From the IMG/VR virus record IMGVR_UViG_3300036770_003021, positions 1 to 64,000 of that record: a stretch of DNA of 64,000 nt, one strand, 5' to 3'. Origin of the DNA: a virus. Below are positions 8,788 through 18,270 of this stretch, piece by piece (the first letter of the stretch is position 1; each line of letters begins with the position of its first letter). The notes beneath the pieces are model-generated. The model worked only from the letters and a program-made list of their open reading frames with translations, made no database searches and was not told where the DNA came from. The translations under genes were made by a program, and so were the position numbers.

Positions 8788-9933
8788 TTATTCTTCGTTG
8801 CCTGCAGTTTCTTCGTGTGTATCCACAACAGCATCCTCAATAATTTGACTATTGGGATCTTTGTATTTCATAATTACAGCGTCACAAATCTTCAGGTAAA
8901 TTTCTTCACCCAATTGTTTGTCACTCTGCATTACACTTACAAAGTCTTTGGATTGGAACTTCCATTCGTTTCCATCGTTCTTTTTATAAGTATAATAAGC
9001 ACCACCCTGTTTAATTAGATTTTGTTCTTTTAGAACTTTAATCCAACTGCCATAGTCAGCAATTCCACTATCAAAATAGATATCAAAATTGGCCTGACGT
9101 TGAGGTGGTCCCATACGATTCTTGATAACAACTGCCTTACACTCGTTTCCGATGACTTCTTCACCCTTCTTGAGTTTACCGGCATTATTCAAACGAACAC
9201 GTACACTACAATGATATGCTAAAGCCTTACCACCACTTACTACGTACTTATCACCAAATGCCATAGCATTTAAATTCTGACGTAGTTGATTAGTAAATAC
9301 AGTCAATACTTTCTGTTTACCAATCATAGTAGTAATCTTACGCATTGCCTTACTGATAATAATAGATTTACCCGTTGCAAATCCATCCTTACCGTGATCA
9401 CTTTCCAATTCAACTTTAGTAGATGCTGCTGCTACAGAATCTACAATGATTGTAAGAATACGATCTTTGTTGCTCTTACGAACAATCGCGATCATCTTCT
9501 CCATCTGAGCAAAAATATCTTCAACGGTTTCACATTGAACATATAGTAGCTTAGACAAATCTACACCAAGACTCTTCCAGAACTCAGGCGCAGCTGCGTT
9601 TTCAGTATCAATTACTACAGCGACTCCACCCTTCTTCTGTGTATCTGCGACAACGTGTGCCGACAATAGACTCTTACCAGTACCTTCAAGTCCGTTGAAT
9701 TCAACCATCTTACCAACTGGTAGACCGCCGTGTGGACGATTACTAATTGCAAGATCCAAAATAGAAGAGCCAGTACTAATCCAATCAGTAATTTCTGAAG
9801 GATTATCTTGTTCATCTAGGAAATGTGCAATTTTACCACCATCTTTATTTGCTTTGTTAAGCTCATTCGCCAACATTTCGATTAATTCGTCACGTTGACC
9901 CGATGTATCTTTTGTAACACTTTTCTTTGCCAT
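8788..9933 (-). CDS. uvsX: UvsX, RecA-like recombinase
   Basis: A 381-residue strand-exchange ATPase that drives recombination-dependent replication and repair with gp32 as partner. The start is the ATG at 9931-9933 (MAKKSVTKD...), because a longer frame would run back into the terminator hairpin. Walker A is GLEGTGKS at about residues 80-87. Walker B is LTIIVDSVAAAS at about 160-171, and TVFTNQLRQN is the L2/sensor region. The acidic C-terminus (VVDTHEETAGNEE) is usual for RecA-like proteins. The homing endonuclease gene follows 44 bases downstream. Confidence 0.95.
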   Translation of the reverse strand: MAKKSVTKDTSGQRDELIEMLANELNKANKDGGKIAHFLDEQDNPSEITDWISTGSSILDLAISNRPHGGLPVGKMVEFNGLEGTGKSLLSAHVVADTQKKGGVAVVIDTENAAAPEFWKSLGVDLSKLLYVQCETVEDIFAQMEKMIAIVRKSNKDRILTIIVDSVAAASTKVELESDHGKDGFATGKSIIISKAMRKITTMIGKQKVLTVFTNQLRQNLNAMAFGDKYVVSGGKALAYHCSVRVRLNNAGKLKKGEEVIGNECKAVVIKNRMGPPQRQANFDIYFDSGIADYGSWIKVLKEQNLIKQGGAYYTYKKNDGNEWKFQSKDFVSVMQSDKQLGEEIYLKICDAVIMKYKDPNSQIIEDAVVDTHEETAGNEE

Positions 9934-9949
9934 AACGTATATAACTAGA

Positions 9950-9981
9950 AAGCCGGTGGGGTATAAAAACTCCACCGGCTT
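9950..9981 (-). terminator. Strong hairpin between gp32 and uvsX
   Basis: A 10-bp perfect stem pairs AAGCCGGTGG (9950-9959) with CCACCGGCTT (9972-9981) around a 12-base loop. Read leftward the T-run is short (TTTCTAG). Read rightward it is better (TTATTTTTATTTTTT). It lies 11 bases after the gp32 stop and probably ends or attenuates the abundant gp32 transcript before uvsX. Confidence 0.6.
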
Positions 9982-9992
9982 ATTTTTATTTT

Positions 9993-10829
9993 TTAGGAGT
10001 TAAACAAGTCATCAAATGCTTGTTCTACACTGTCTTTACCCTTTGCTTTGGCAGCAGTTGGTGAAGCTGGTGCCTTAGCTGTAGCAGTTGCGGTTACTGC
10101 TGGTGATGTTGAAAACGGAGCTTCATCATCATCTCCACTAGGAGTAGGTTCAGCTGCAACTTCAGTTGCGGCTGATTCTGGATTCAACCACTTATCCATA
10201 ACTTCCTTCAAGTCATCATAGGATAGTTCTTCAAACAAATCCAAGATGTTTACTTGTGCCTTTAGAGCATCCAAGAGTTGGGTATTCTTTGGATCTACGG
10301 CGACACTTACGTTTGGCTTAACACGAATGCTGGTTTCTGGGAAACTAGCTCCGCCTTCAGCTGTCTTGAATTCTACAACGATATCACGACCATTGGTTAG
10401 ATCGGTAATATCACCGAAATCAGGATCACTGATGATTGAAAGAAGTTCTTGATAAACTTGCTTTCCAAATCCCCAGAACTTGACACCTTCTCCTTCTTCA
10501 CCACGAACAATGACTGGTACGAAAGTACGCATCTTTGGCTCCATCTTACGACCCATCTGCCAATCTTCCTTTGAACCAGTCTTCTTCAGACGGTTAGCAA
10601 ATTCAACGATTGGATCTGGACGACCAAAACTATCAGGAGATAGATAAGTCTTGTTATTGATGTTGTAATGAAACTTTAGTTCGATAAACGGATTCTCAGG
10701 TACGTACTTATATGGTACGATACGAACTACTTGTTTACCTGGCTTTGGTTTCCAAATCAAGTTGGATTTTTGATTTGTGTTTGAAAGGGAGTTCAAACGA
10801 CTCTTTAGTTTACTTAGATCTAATGCCAT
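9993..10829 (-). CDS. 32: Single-stranded DNA-binding protein, gp32 type
   Basis: A 278-residue T4 gp32-type protein that coats single-stranded DNA at forks and recombination intermediates. It has the basic N-terminal cooperativity region (LSKLKSRLNSLS). The core OB-fold contains the conserved GVKFWGFGKQVYQELLSII and ITDLTNGRDIVVEF segments. A flexible Ala/Thr/Pro linker (about 225-262) leads to the acidic tip VEQAFDDLFNS, which recruits partner proteins. It heads the block with uvsX, exonuclease and helicase. The 5' leader holds a hairpin and an AU-rich tract close to the start that resemble the autoregulatory gp32 operator of T4. Confidence 0.93.
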   Translation of the reverse strand: MALDLSKLKSRLNSLSNTNQKSNLIWKPKPGKQVVRIVPYKYVPENPFIELKFHYNINNKTYLSPDSFGRPDPIVEFANRLKKTGSKEDWQMGRKMEPKMRTFVPVIVRGEEGEGVKFWGFGKQVYQELLSIISDPDFGDITDLTNGRDIVVEFKTAEGGASFPETSIRVKPNVSVAVDPKNTQLLDALKAQVNILDLFEELSYDDLKEVMDKWLNPESAATEVAAEPTPSGDDDEAPFSTSPAVTATATAKAPASPTAAKAKGKDSVEQAFDDLFNS

Positions 10830-10866
10830 AATTATTTAATGTTTAATTGTTAATTAGTTAATTACT
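10830..10866 (-). promoter_or_regulatory. AU-rich gp32 leader, candidate autogenous translational operator
   Basis: The 37 bases before the gp32 ATG contain almost no G or C and repeat TAATTAAC, AATTAAAC and ATTAAAT units. T4 gp32 represses its own translation by coating an unstructured leader of UUAAA repeats up to the start codon. The same layout is seen here. Confidence 0.55.
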
Positions 10867-10869
10867 TCA

Positions 10870-10887
10870 ACGGATCACTCGACCCGT
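10870..10887 (-). promoter_or_regulatory. Leader hairpin upstream of the gp32 operator
   Basis: Read leftward, ACGGGTC pairs with GATCCGT (one G-U pair) around a GAGT loop. It sits directly 5' of the AU-rich tract, where T4 has the pseudoknot that nucleates gp32 binding. Confidence 0.45.
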
Positions 10888-10907
10888 CATATAACCAACC
10901 TAAAATC

Positions 10908-10936
10908 AGTCTACACTATGTATCGACTGAAATCAA
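10908..10936 (-). promoter_or_regulatory. Possible sigma70-like promoter for gp32
   Basis: Leftward TTGATT (10931-10936), 17-base spacer, TAGACT (10908-10913). It would give a leader of about 70 bases containing the hairpin and the AU-rich operator. Confidence 0.4.
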
Positions 10937-10950
10937 GTCTAAAATATATA

Positions 10951-11340
10951 TCAAATTTCTTGGATAGAAAACAATTTTAATGGAACTATTTTTACACCAA
11001 TTTCGTTGGTTAGTATAATACTGTTTTTATATAGTTCCCAATTTAATTGGAAGTTCTTATCAAATACACCATTGTTTTCGTCAGCAATCAACTTATTCAT
11101 TGCGTTGAGCGTATATAGTGTATTTGTTTGTTTCTTACGATGAATACTTATAGTGCCTTTGTAACGATTATTACGTTCGGTTTTTTCCACATTAAACGTT
11201 AAGTACAATTCCCGAAGATTATTCTCATTTGCAAATATAAAAATCTTATTATCGATCAATGTATATTGTTGAGTTATCTCTTTAATCGTTTCAGTATAAT
11301 TTATACTGTTTGCAAATGTGCAAAGTAGTTGTTTATTCAT
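10951..11340 (-). CDS. Unknown conserved-looking T4-type protein
   Basis: A 129-residue protein whose ATG overlaps the stop of the large upstream gene by 4 bases (ATGA), so the two are translationally coupled. It has alternating strands (IFIFANENNLRELYLTFNVE, GTISIHRKK) followed by a helix TLYTLNAMNKLIADENNG and NWELYKNSIILTNE. It resembles a small hypothetical family I associate with T4-like marine phages. There is no catalytic motif and the function is unknown. It lies just before the gp32 leader. Confidence 0.65.
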   Translation of the reverse strand: MNKQLLCTFANSINYTETIKEITQQYTLIDNKIFIFANENNLRELYLTFNVEKTERNNRYKGTISIHRKKQTNTLYTLNAMNKLIADENNGVFDKNFQLNWELYKNSIILTNEIGVKIVPLKLFSIQEI

Positions 11341-13655
11341 ATTTTTTCTACTACCTTAGATCCCTCTACGCTAAATGTGAAAGCACTACCACTGTTGCTT
11401 TTCATCAAATATTCAATATATGTTGGAACAGTTATATCATCTTCTGTAACCATGCCGTTAAAAAGATACAAATATACCGTTAGGTATCCTTCGTCTGGAA
11501 CTATGTTTATTTTAAGTTTTCCTAACTTTAAATCGTCAATTTTATCAGGTACTTCAAATTTAAAATTTCTTTTATACTTTAGTTTTTCAATTTTTTTGCC
11601 GGTAAATTTAATTAAAGGTAAACTAACATTGTTTCCAAATACAGCTTCTGTAGAAAGTACACTAGCAAGTTTAATAAACTCCTCGCGAATTTTAGAAGAA
11701 TCAGACGAGTTTACATCTTTTAGTATATTTGCTAATATTAAATCAATATAACGTAATGACAATATATTAGCTCTGTATTTTAGAATAGGATTCAATGTTG
11801 CTCTATCGATACAATCACTTACATTGTAATCATTTTCAATGCTATTTAACAAGTTTATTAAAATGCTTCTGAAATTTTTCACACTTTCAATTTGTTCTTG
11901 TGAAATTAAGATTGGAAAATTTTGTTTTAACAAAGGGTTATTTGAATATTGTAATATTTTTTGTATTAAAACTACGTCTGTATTATCGGATTTTAAAATG
12001 TTCCGAAATGCTTTCATATTTTTAAACAATGAATCTTTTAATTCTGCTCCTTCTTTACCACACTTACCTTTAGCCTCGTTTACAGGTCCAATTTCTTTTT
12101 CAATTTCATTTTCTAAACGCTGTATGTTTTTGTAATCAGAATTATTAATTTGTTTTACGTTATCATTCAATTCCTTAGAGAAAAAGCTTGAAATTTTCTT
12201 GGTAAATGGATTAATAACATTTATGAAAGATTTATAGTATTCTTTTGCTAAATCAGGTACGCCCTTTAACTTTGTTATTAAAGTAGAAATACTTTGAGAA
12301 ATTGTATCCAATAAACCTTCATTTAAAGGTTTTGGCTTTTCTTTGGAAGGTACAGCTGGAATATCTTGGCCAACATAAGAAACGAGTTGTGTTAATACAC
12401 GACCAAGTTTTGCTGATCCGGCTTTTAAACTTATTAATGCAAATTTAACATTTTTATTTTTAATTTTTGCCATTGAATCAACATCTTCTTGTTCAATGTT
12501 GCCAGATTTCAAAGCCTCATAAACATCATTAGCCGAACCACCATATATTAAAACTATATCTGCTGTGTTTTCTTTTCCTTCCTTTTCTTTGATAAATCTT
12601 TTATTATAATCTTCAGCGTAGGTATAAAACTTTTTAATATCTTTGTGAATAAAATCCGTTGGTTTACCCAAGCTTTCAAGACTTGTGCCATTAAGACCGC
12701 CTATTTCTTTCAAATCAATGTCTACTAAATCGTATATTTTTATATTTTCTACACGAGCTTTCTCATCTGATATAGCTTCTAATTTTGAACGCAAATTTCC
12801 CCACTCTTTTAAGAAACTGATGGCATATGAATTGTAATTTCCACTCACATTTAAATTTTCAAACGTCTTTATTCCATTTGCAAATAAAATGGGAATAGTT
12901 TCAAAAATTAAAGTTCTTTGTGTTTTTTCTGCATTTTTCAAAAAGTCCAATTTACTTAATAGTTCAACATTAATTTGGTCTTTAATCTTCTCTGCTTTTT
13001 TGATATATTTAGCAGGCGCAATTGCATCAGATACAATTACATTTTTAGAAATAGTTTCATCGTATATCTGTTCACCTATTAAATCTCCATTAGTATCAAA
13101 CCATTTGAATCCTTTGTTGTAAAATCCATAACTTTTAGCTTCATCTACACTATAATTAACAAGTGGCGTTTGACCTGTTAATATAGCTTCCACTCCCCAA
13201 GCATCTTGTTTTTTCTCCGCTGGTGTTCTTTTGTCTACACCACTGTCACCTTCGATGTCTTTATCTAATGTTTGATCTAACGTGGCAGGTTCTTTCTTAG
13301 ATGGTTCTGAATCTGTTTGCGCATCAGTTCCTTGTTCGCCATCAGCTTTAAAAATATTAGCTTGAGCCTTTTTGGGATTTTCAGCGAAGTGAGTACCTTT
13401 ATTAACAGCTCTATCTCTGTATTGTTTATTAGGAAATGTTACAAGTATACCATCTTTATTATATGCTTGTCGATCTGGAAATCTACCCGCTTCAAATAAC
13501 TTAGCGGTCTTTTCTACTATCTCATCGATATTATATCCAGCTTTCTCTAGATATTCCTGCAATATAAAAACGTGATCTTCGTTCTTAAGATCCAATACAC
13601 CGTTCTTAATACGATTGTCACAACAAATTTCGTTTACTAATGATTTAAAGTTCAT
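11337..13655 (-). CDS. Large unknown protein with capsid-targeting-like N-terminus
   Basis: A 772-residue protein, function not recognised. The N-terminus MNFKSLVNEI resembles the short hydrophobic-acidic leaders of other proteins in this window. Residues about 60-150 are charged and low-complexity (SEPSKKEPATLDQ). Residues about 360-420 contain ENTADIVLIYGGSANDVYEAL and VKFALISLKAGSAKLG, an alpha/beta core. After a linker, helices (about 445-560) and a C-terminal beta-rich domain follow (FKFEVPDKIDDLKLG, DEGYLTVYLYLFNG). Two tandem TATTTATA elements precede it. Size, late-type signal and N-terminus suggest a virion or internal head protein. This is inference only. Confidence 0.65.
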   Translation of the reverse strand: MNFKSLVNEICCDNRIKNGVLDLKNEDHVFILQEYLEKAGYNIDEIVEKTAKLFEAGRFPDRQAYNKDGILVTFPNKQYRDRAVNKGTHFAENPKKAQANIFKADGEQGTDAQTDSEPSKKEPATLDQTLDKDIEGDSGVDKRTPAEKKQDAWGVEAILTGQTPLVNYSVDEAKSYGFYNKGFKWFDTNGDLIGEQIYDETISKNVIVSDAIAPAKYIKKAEKIKDQINVELLSKLDFLKNAEKTQRTLIFETIPILFANGIKTFENLNVSGNYNSYAISFLKEWGNLRSKLEAISDEKARVENIKIYDLVDIDLKEIGGLNGTSLESLGKPTDFIHKDIKKFYTYAEDYNKRFIKEKEGKENTADIVLIYGGSANDVYEALKSGNIEQEDVDSMAKIKNKNVKFALISLKAGSAKLGRVLTQLVSYVGQDIPAVPSKEKPKPLNEGLLDTISQSISTLITKLKGVPDLAKEYYKSFINVINPFTKKISSFFSKELNDNVKQINNSDYKNIQRLENEIEKEIGPVNEAKGKCGKEGAELKDSLFKNMKAFRNILKSDNTDVVLIQKILQYSNNPLLKQNFPILISQEQIESVKNFRSILINLLNSIENDYNVSDCIDRATLNPILKYRANILSLRYIDLILANILKDVNSSDSSKIREEFIKLASVLSTEAVFGNNVSLPLIKFTGKKIEKLKYKRNFKFEVPDKIDDLKLGKLKINIVPDEGYLTVYLYLFNGMVTEDDITVPTYIEYLMKSNSGSAFTFSVEGSKVVEKI

Positions 13656-13659
13656 CTAT

Positions 13660-13679
13660 TATAAATATAGATATAAATA
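13660..13679 (-). promoter_or_regulatory. Two tandem TATTTATA late-type elements
   Basis: TATTTATA occurs at 13660-13667 (4 bases before the ATG) and again at 13672-13679 (16 bases before it) on the coding strand of the 772-residue protein gene. Confidence 0.55.
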
Positions 13680-13682
13680 TAT

Positions 13683-14981
13683 TTACAATTGGACTAATTT
13701 CAAATCATTATAATTATTTCCCGTGTAAGTCTTTACCTTAAATCGCTTGTTTTTAAAGATCTCAATCAAATCAGTAATATCTTGTCTATCCACATCATTG
13801 TGAATATCAAACACTATCGAATCATATACATACAGAATAGGTACGATCTTTTTGTTACTAACAAACTTAATACACTTACTTAAGCTGTCAATTCCATATT
13901 CAGTTTCAGCAGCTTGAATAATATAAGCAAACAACTTGTTTTTGTTGGCATCAACTATATGTTTATTTGTTATCTTTCGTTTATATATCGGAGTTGTTAT
14001 ATACCCATTCTTCTCAAACTTTTTCCAATATTTATCCTTTAACTGTTCAACTTTGTGAAAATAAGGAATATCACAATATTGATTGGAAATCTGACCATAT
14101 AGATTTACCATCGTTAATTTCTTTGATTTGCCAATATCATCAGCTGTTACATTGACAATGTTAAAGTAATATTTAGCTAAATGTTCATATATTGTTTCTT
14201 CTTCGGGTACTTTGTACTCCACAAGATTTGCTACAATGTAAGGATGGAATCCTGTAAAATCAATCATCATCAAATGACCATCTTGTCCATATCTTGAAAC
14301 AAAACTAGCTCTCGACCCATCATCTTTTTTAAGAGCTACATAATTGATGGTATCATATGAATTACTTGGTCTTCCCGTTGGATTGTATATGTTGTAGTTG
14401 GTATATACAAATTTATTATAAGTTTTGCTCTTGAAATATTTTGAAAAAACATCAACGTCTACTTTGATTCCGTTCTTTTCTACTTCAAACAATGTATCAG
14501 ATATAACATTGTTAAAAAATTTAAAACAATAACTCTCAGTTTCCTTTGAATCCAAGTGTTTGATTTGTTCTACCTCTTTATCAAAGACCTGTTGATGTAT
14601 AACATATGGTAATATCAAATTAAAGTTATTGATATTGTAGTAACTGTGTTGTAGAAAATTTCTGCTAAGGTTTTCCACTTCATCCAATGTTTCATTGTTG
14701 TCTATAAATCCAAATAGATTAACATCAATTAGTTTACAGTTTAACCAATACTTATATGCCTTTTTATTGTTAACGTATACTGTAATATCTTTTGATTCGA
14801 TGCCCAGTTTAAATTGATCAAACGAACAATCCACAGGCAAATCACCGTGGGAAAAATTTAAGTAATGTCTCTTACCGTCTTTAAAATCATAAATAAAAGC
14901 TGCAATAATATCATTACAAGCATTATGATAATTATTGTGCTTTGTTACTAATTTTAGATAGATTTTAGACGAATACTCCAC
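13683..14981 (-). CDS. Divergent family-A DNA polymerase-like protein
   Basis: A 432-residue protein with GTG start (14979-14981). An in-frame stop closes the frame a few codons upstream. The C-terminal half has the order of family-A polymerase motifs. First comes TGRPSNSYDTINYVALKKDDGSRASF, the TGRLSS-like region. Motif A is MMIDFTGFHPYIVANL with the metal Asp near residue 240. Motif B is KKLTMVNLYG near 285-295. Motif C is LYVYDSIVFDI near 385, where the usual HDE is YDS. The N-terminal 170 residues show no clear 3'-5' exonuclease motifs. It is shorter than Pol I Klenow, so it may be a specialised or inactive polymerase. It has its own sigma70-like promoter, unlike its late neighbours. Confidence 0.7.
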   Translation of the reverse strand: MEYSSKIYLKLVTKHNNYHNACNDIIAAFIYDFKDGKRHYLNFSHGDLPVDCSFDQFKLGIESKDITVYVNNKKAYKYWLNCKLIDVNLFGFIDNNETLDEVENLSRNFLQHSYYNINNFNLILPYVIHQQVFDKEVEQIKHLDSKETESYCFKFFNNVISDTLFEVEKNGIKVDVDVFSKYFKSKTYNKFVYTNYNIYNPTGRPSNSYDTINYVALKKDDGSRASFVSRYGQDGHLMMIDFTGFHPYIVANLVEYKVPEEETIYEHLAKYYFNIVNVTADDIGKSKKLTMVNLYGQISNQYCDIPYFHKVEQLKDKYWKKFEKNGYITTPIYKRKITNKHIVDANKNKLFAYIIQAAETEYGIDSLSKCIKFVSNKKIVPILYVYDSIVFDIHNDVDRQDITDLIEIFKNKRFKVKTYTGNNYNDLKLVQL

Positions 14982-14987
14982 ATCTTT

Positions 14988-15015
14988 AGTGTATACTGTT
15001 TACACCAAATGTCAA
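14988..15015 (-). promoter_or_regulatory. Sigma70-like promoter giving a near-leaderless mRNA
   Basis: Leftward TTGACA (15010-15015), 16-base spacer, TACACT (14988-14993), ending 6 bases before the GTG start of the polymerase-like gene. The transcript would start at or within a few bases of the start codon. Confidence 0.55.
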
Positions 15016-15020
15016 TTGAT

Positions 15021-15404
15021 TTATTTGTAGAACTGAGTAAGATTGGTTAGAACGTCGTTGGTTCCGTTAATCACTGTATTTATTTGTTCCACTTGCTTCT
15101 TGTTGTACTCAATTACTCCTTGTTCCAGTAACATCTTACCATCATACTTACTGTTTAACGGACCTGTTATTTTCCATTTCAATTTGGCTTTTCTGAAAAA
15201 GTTTGAGTCTATTTTGTTGTAAACGTCGCCTGATACTTCTGTTATTTCTGAGTAGTTAATCTTGGAAACTAGATATCTTTCTATATAACCCACCTTATAA
15301 TCTTTTTCTTGTGGTTTTGGCAAAAACGTATTTGGTAAATTAATGTTAAAATTACCCAGATTTAATTTTGTTTTGGTTGCAACATCAACATCTTTTATAA
15401 TCAT
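15021..15404 (-). CDS. Unknown small protein coupled to the baseplate hub gene
   Basis: A 127-residue protein whose ATG overlaps the stop of the 954-residue hub protein gene by 4 bases. The sequence is mostly beta-type with polar, Lys/Asn-rich strands (KLNLGNFNINLPNTFLP, AKLKWKITGPLNSKYDGKMLL) and a C-terminal helix (VEQINTVINGTNDVLTNLTQ). No known motif is visible. Tight coupling to the hub gene suggests a small tail or baseplate component. Function unknown. Confidence 0.6.
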   Translation of the reverse strand: MIIKDVDVATKTKLNLGNFNINLPNTFLPKPQEKDYKVGYIERYLVSKINYSEITEVSGDVYNKIDSNFFRKAKLKWKITGPLNSKYDGKMLLEQGVIEYNKKQVEQINTVINGTNDVLTNLTQFYK

Positions 15405-18265
15405 ACAGGTATTAGTTCAATGTTTTGATCTGCTACACATCTTGCCAAACATCCAACAACAGTTTCCCATTTGCCATTGCCAGCTGTAACATAATGTGTA
15501 ACATCTGTTATCATAAATATTACGTTCTCAGGAATATAAGGTTTTGGAAAATTTGAAATACCAAAGTGTTGAAACATTCTAAATCCAAATATACCATCAA
15601 ATGTTACTGTCAACGAAAAGTTAGGAGAGATTCCACTATATAAAGATAAATTGTTTTCTATATCTTGATCGTCTATTATTTGTCCCAACTTGTCTTTTAA
15701 ATCGGTAGATAAATTCAACTGCTTGTAATTCTTAGCGGCATCATTTGGGTTTTCACCATCTACAATATAAGCACTTGTTAATGTTAATACCTTGTCTATT
15801 GTTCCGTGCGTTTGTATTGCGGATATTAATGGGTTTTGATCTACTGTAATTTCTTCTTGCGAAGGCACTGTATTACTTTCACCAGTACCTGTTTCTTCTT
15901 CATTGAAGACATCCAATCTATCTATAAAACTGGTAGCAGGCACACTTGAATTCTTAGCACTCATCGATGTGTCAGAAGAATCTGGTTTGTTGATACCCGC
16001 TTGAAATAATGTCAACGTAGCTTGTTCGCTCGTCAAAGAAGTATCTAAACTAATGTTTTTTATGCAGGAATCAGTGCCACCAGCATCAAAGACATATACT
16101 TGTTTTAGACTAGGCGATTTGTCACCTAAATCAATATAATTGTTATCCAATATAGATAATCCGCCCAAATCATCTTGTGATATTTGGAATTTCCAAAATC
16201 CATTAGAAGCTTCATTAATAACATTCATTATTGCGTTTGCGAACTGTTGCCAAGTTTGAACTTCTTTGTTTTCTACAATTTCCAAGACTTTGGTTTTGCT
16301 TATGTATATGTTTTTTAAATTACCATATCTAAACTTCTTGTATGTTCTTTTAATTGACTGCGATCTTGTTTTTTGAGGATCGGATAATACAAGTTCTTCA
16401 CCTGTCAATACAACTTCTTTGTCATAAATAAACGGAAATGATATATTGTCACTTGGACTATTTTCACTTATACCACCAATATCATAATATAGTCTATTGA
16501 TAACAGTATCTAAATTATCTCTATAAGCACCCGCTGTTTTAAATACAGTTTCGACTTTTTTAGCAGCTCTATAAAGTTCATCATTTACATCGGTTACCTC
16601 TACATCATATTTTGATTTTAAAAACGCATTTTGATTTGGATCGCCATTTTTCAAATACCCACCAGACTTGATTTCATTTTCAACTCGACTTTGTGCAGTT
16701 GGATCCAATTTGTTATTTTTTACAGTATTTAAGTAACTTTCATCTGGAAGTTTTTTGCCAATATTAAATTTAGGAGCAATTCCATTTGGTATTAATACGT
16801 GTGGATCACAACTTATTAAATTTGGATGTGCATTTATTATCTTATCTACATTAATAGTAAATGTTTTATTTGATACGACGGAACAGAATTTGTTAGCAAC
16901 TTCAAAAAGAAAATCCAATTGCATCCACACTTCATCGTCGCCTTTGGTATCAAAATCACAACGATCATCTTTATATGATACAGCTTTGTAATTTACTCCA
17001 CCAATATTAGTTGATTTATATGATATATTTTCATCTCCAACTGGTACAGCTGGTTTTTTATATACATTAGGCGCATCTGTTCTTCCTATAAAAATTCTGT
17101 TTTCAATTTTTCCATCATAAAAAGTTTGTTGTTTTAAAAACTCCTGTGTTTTAGAATTGTCATAATCTTCCGAATTGGATATACCGTTTGTAGCAATATA
17201 TTCCATAAAATTTTTACGATCAATAACAACTTGCTTTAACTTGGGTAAAGCGGTTTTCAAAAACGTTTTTAATCCTGTATATTCTTTTGTTTCTGTTGGT
17301 ATTTTTTTGCCATTGGAATCGGTCTTTGAATTTGTTGTGGTACTTACATTGTTTTCCGCAGGCATACCAGCAAATAATGCTTGTCGAGAAGTTAGTTCCA
17401 CATTGCAATCATATATAGTACCGTCTTGTGTTGAAAAATTATACTTGGTTACAATTCCAGTAATACCACCATAATTACCATACGATTGGTACCATTTATC
17501 CATTATTTTTTGTGGAGATTGTATTATTGACCAACATTCATTTTTGCTGGATAAATCAATCAGTGAATTGATATTAAACAAATTCCATCCTATTTCAACA
17601 AACACATTTATTCTGGGTGTCAAAAAGAATGGTGCTAGATATTCCAACTGAGCCAATCCATAACATTTGAATTTTATGGTAGCAAACGACAACATATCTT
17701 TGCTAGTTTTTATTTCTATGCTATCTAAATTAGGTGGTGGTAACACAGAAGACACTTCAGATTTCTGTACGCTTTCTATAATCTTGCCGTTTTTGTTAAA
17801 TGTACTTGGCCACTTGTAAGAAAATTGATTTCTATATCTAGAATCTATATAATGTGGATTTCCATTAGCTTCATATCCAATAACAGACTTGTCTTGTTTT
17901 AATACATTGCCATCTTGTTTAAAACCATACATTTCATAAAATCCACTGCCAGGCATAAACAAGAATCCATCATAACTCTTTTCTTCTCCGTTTTTATTTA
18001 GTATCGTACTACGAGGTACCAATCCATTTCCAGCTATACCAGTGCCATTTGAAAAAACTCGTACCCACGGAGTCATTGGTCCTTTGTACTGACCATGCTT
18101 ATTGTAGAAATCATATACAACACCACTTGGGTCACCTGGGGTTGGATAGTTAAAACCAACGTTATTTGAGTTTTTTCTGCGTCTTAATTCACGAATTAAT
18201 GCAACAGGAATGTTTTGTACTTCCCACCATCTAGGTTCTTCTGCAATTTCATCCTCGTATGCCAT
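15401..18265 (-). CDS. Baseplate hub/tail structural protein
   Basis: A 954-residue protein in the hub cluster next to gp53-like and tape measure genes. Residues about 175-250 (LPPPNLDSIEIKTSKDMLSF, APFFLTPRINVFVEIGWN) resemble the hub-domain fold of gp27-type proteins. The C-terminus (YIPENVIFMITDVTHYVTAGN, KWETVVGCLARCV) is the kind of ending seen in phage hub proteins that form the tail-tube-like ring. No lysozyme or peptidase motif is seen, so if the tail carries a cell-wall enzyme it is elsewhere. The hub role is inferred from position and these segments. Confidence 0.6.
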   Translation of the reverse strand: MAYEDEIAEEPRWWEVQNIPVALIRELRRRKNSNNVGFNYPTPGDPSGVVYDFYNKHGQYKGPMTPWVRVFSNGTGIAGNGLVPRSTILNKNGEEKSYDGFLFMPGSGFYEMYGFKQDGNVLKQDKSVIGYEANGNPHYIDSRYRNQFSYKWPSTFNKNGKIIESVQKSEVSSVLPPPNLDSIEIKTSKDMLSFATIKFKCYGLAQLEYLAPFFLTPRINVFVEIGWNLFNINSLIDLSSKNECWSIIQSPQKIMDKWYQSYGNYGGITGIVTKYNFSTQDGTIYDCNVELTSRQALFAGMPAENNVSTTTNSKTDSNGKKIPTETKEYTGLKTFLKTALPKLKQVVIDRKNFMEYIATNGISNSEDYDNSKTQEFLKQQTFYDGKIENRIFIGRTDAPNVYKKPAVPVGDENISYKSTNIGGVNYKAVSYKDDRCDFDTKGDDEVWMQLDFLFEVANKFCSVVSNKTFTINVDKIINAHPNLISCDPHVLIPNGIAPKFNIGKKLPDESYLNTVKNNKLDPTAQSRVENEIKSGGYLKNGDPNQNAFLKSKYDVEVTDVNDELYRAAKKVETVFKTAGAYRDNLDTVINRLYYDIGGISENSPSDNISFPFIYDKEVVLTGEELVLSDPQKTRSQSIKRTYKKFRYGNLKNIYISKTKVLEIVENKEVQTWQQFANAIMNVINEASNGFWKFQISQDDLGGLSILDNNYIDLGDKSPSLKQVYVFDAGGTDSCIKNISLDTSLTSEQATLTLFQAGINKPDSSDTSMSAKNSSVPATSFIDRLDVFNEEETGTGESNTVPSQEEITVDQNPLISAIQTHGTIDKVLTLTSAYIVDGENPNDAAKNYKQLNLSTDLKDKLGQIIDDQDIENNLSLYSGISPNFSLTVTFDGIFGFRMFQHFGISNFPKPYIPENVIFMITDVTHYVTAGNGKWETVVGCLARCVADQNIELIPV

Positions 18266-18270
18266 ATAAC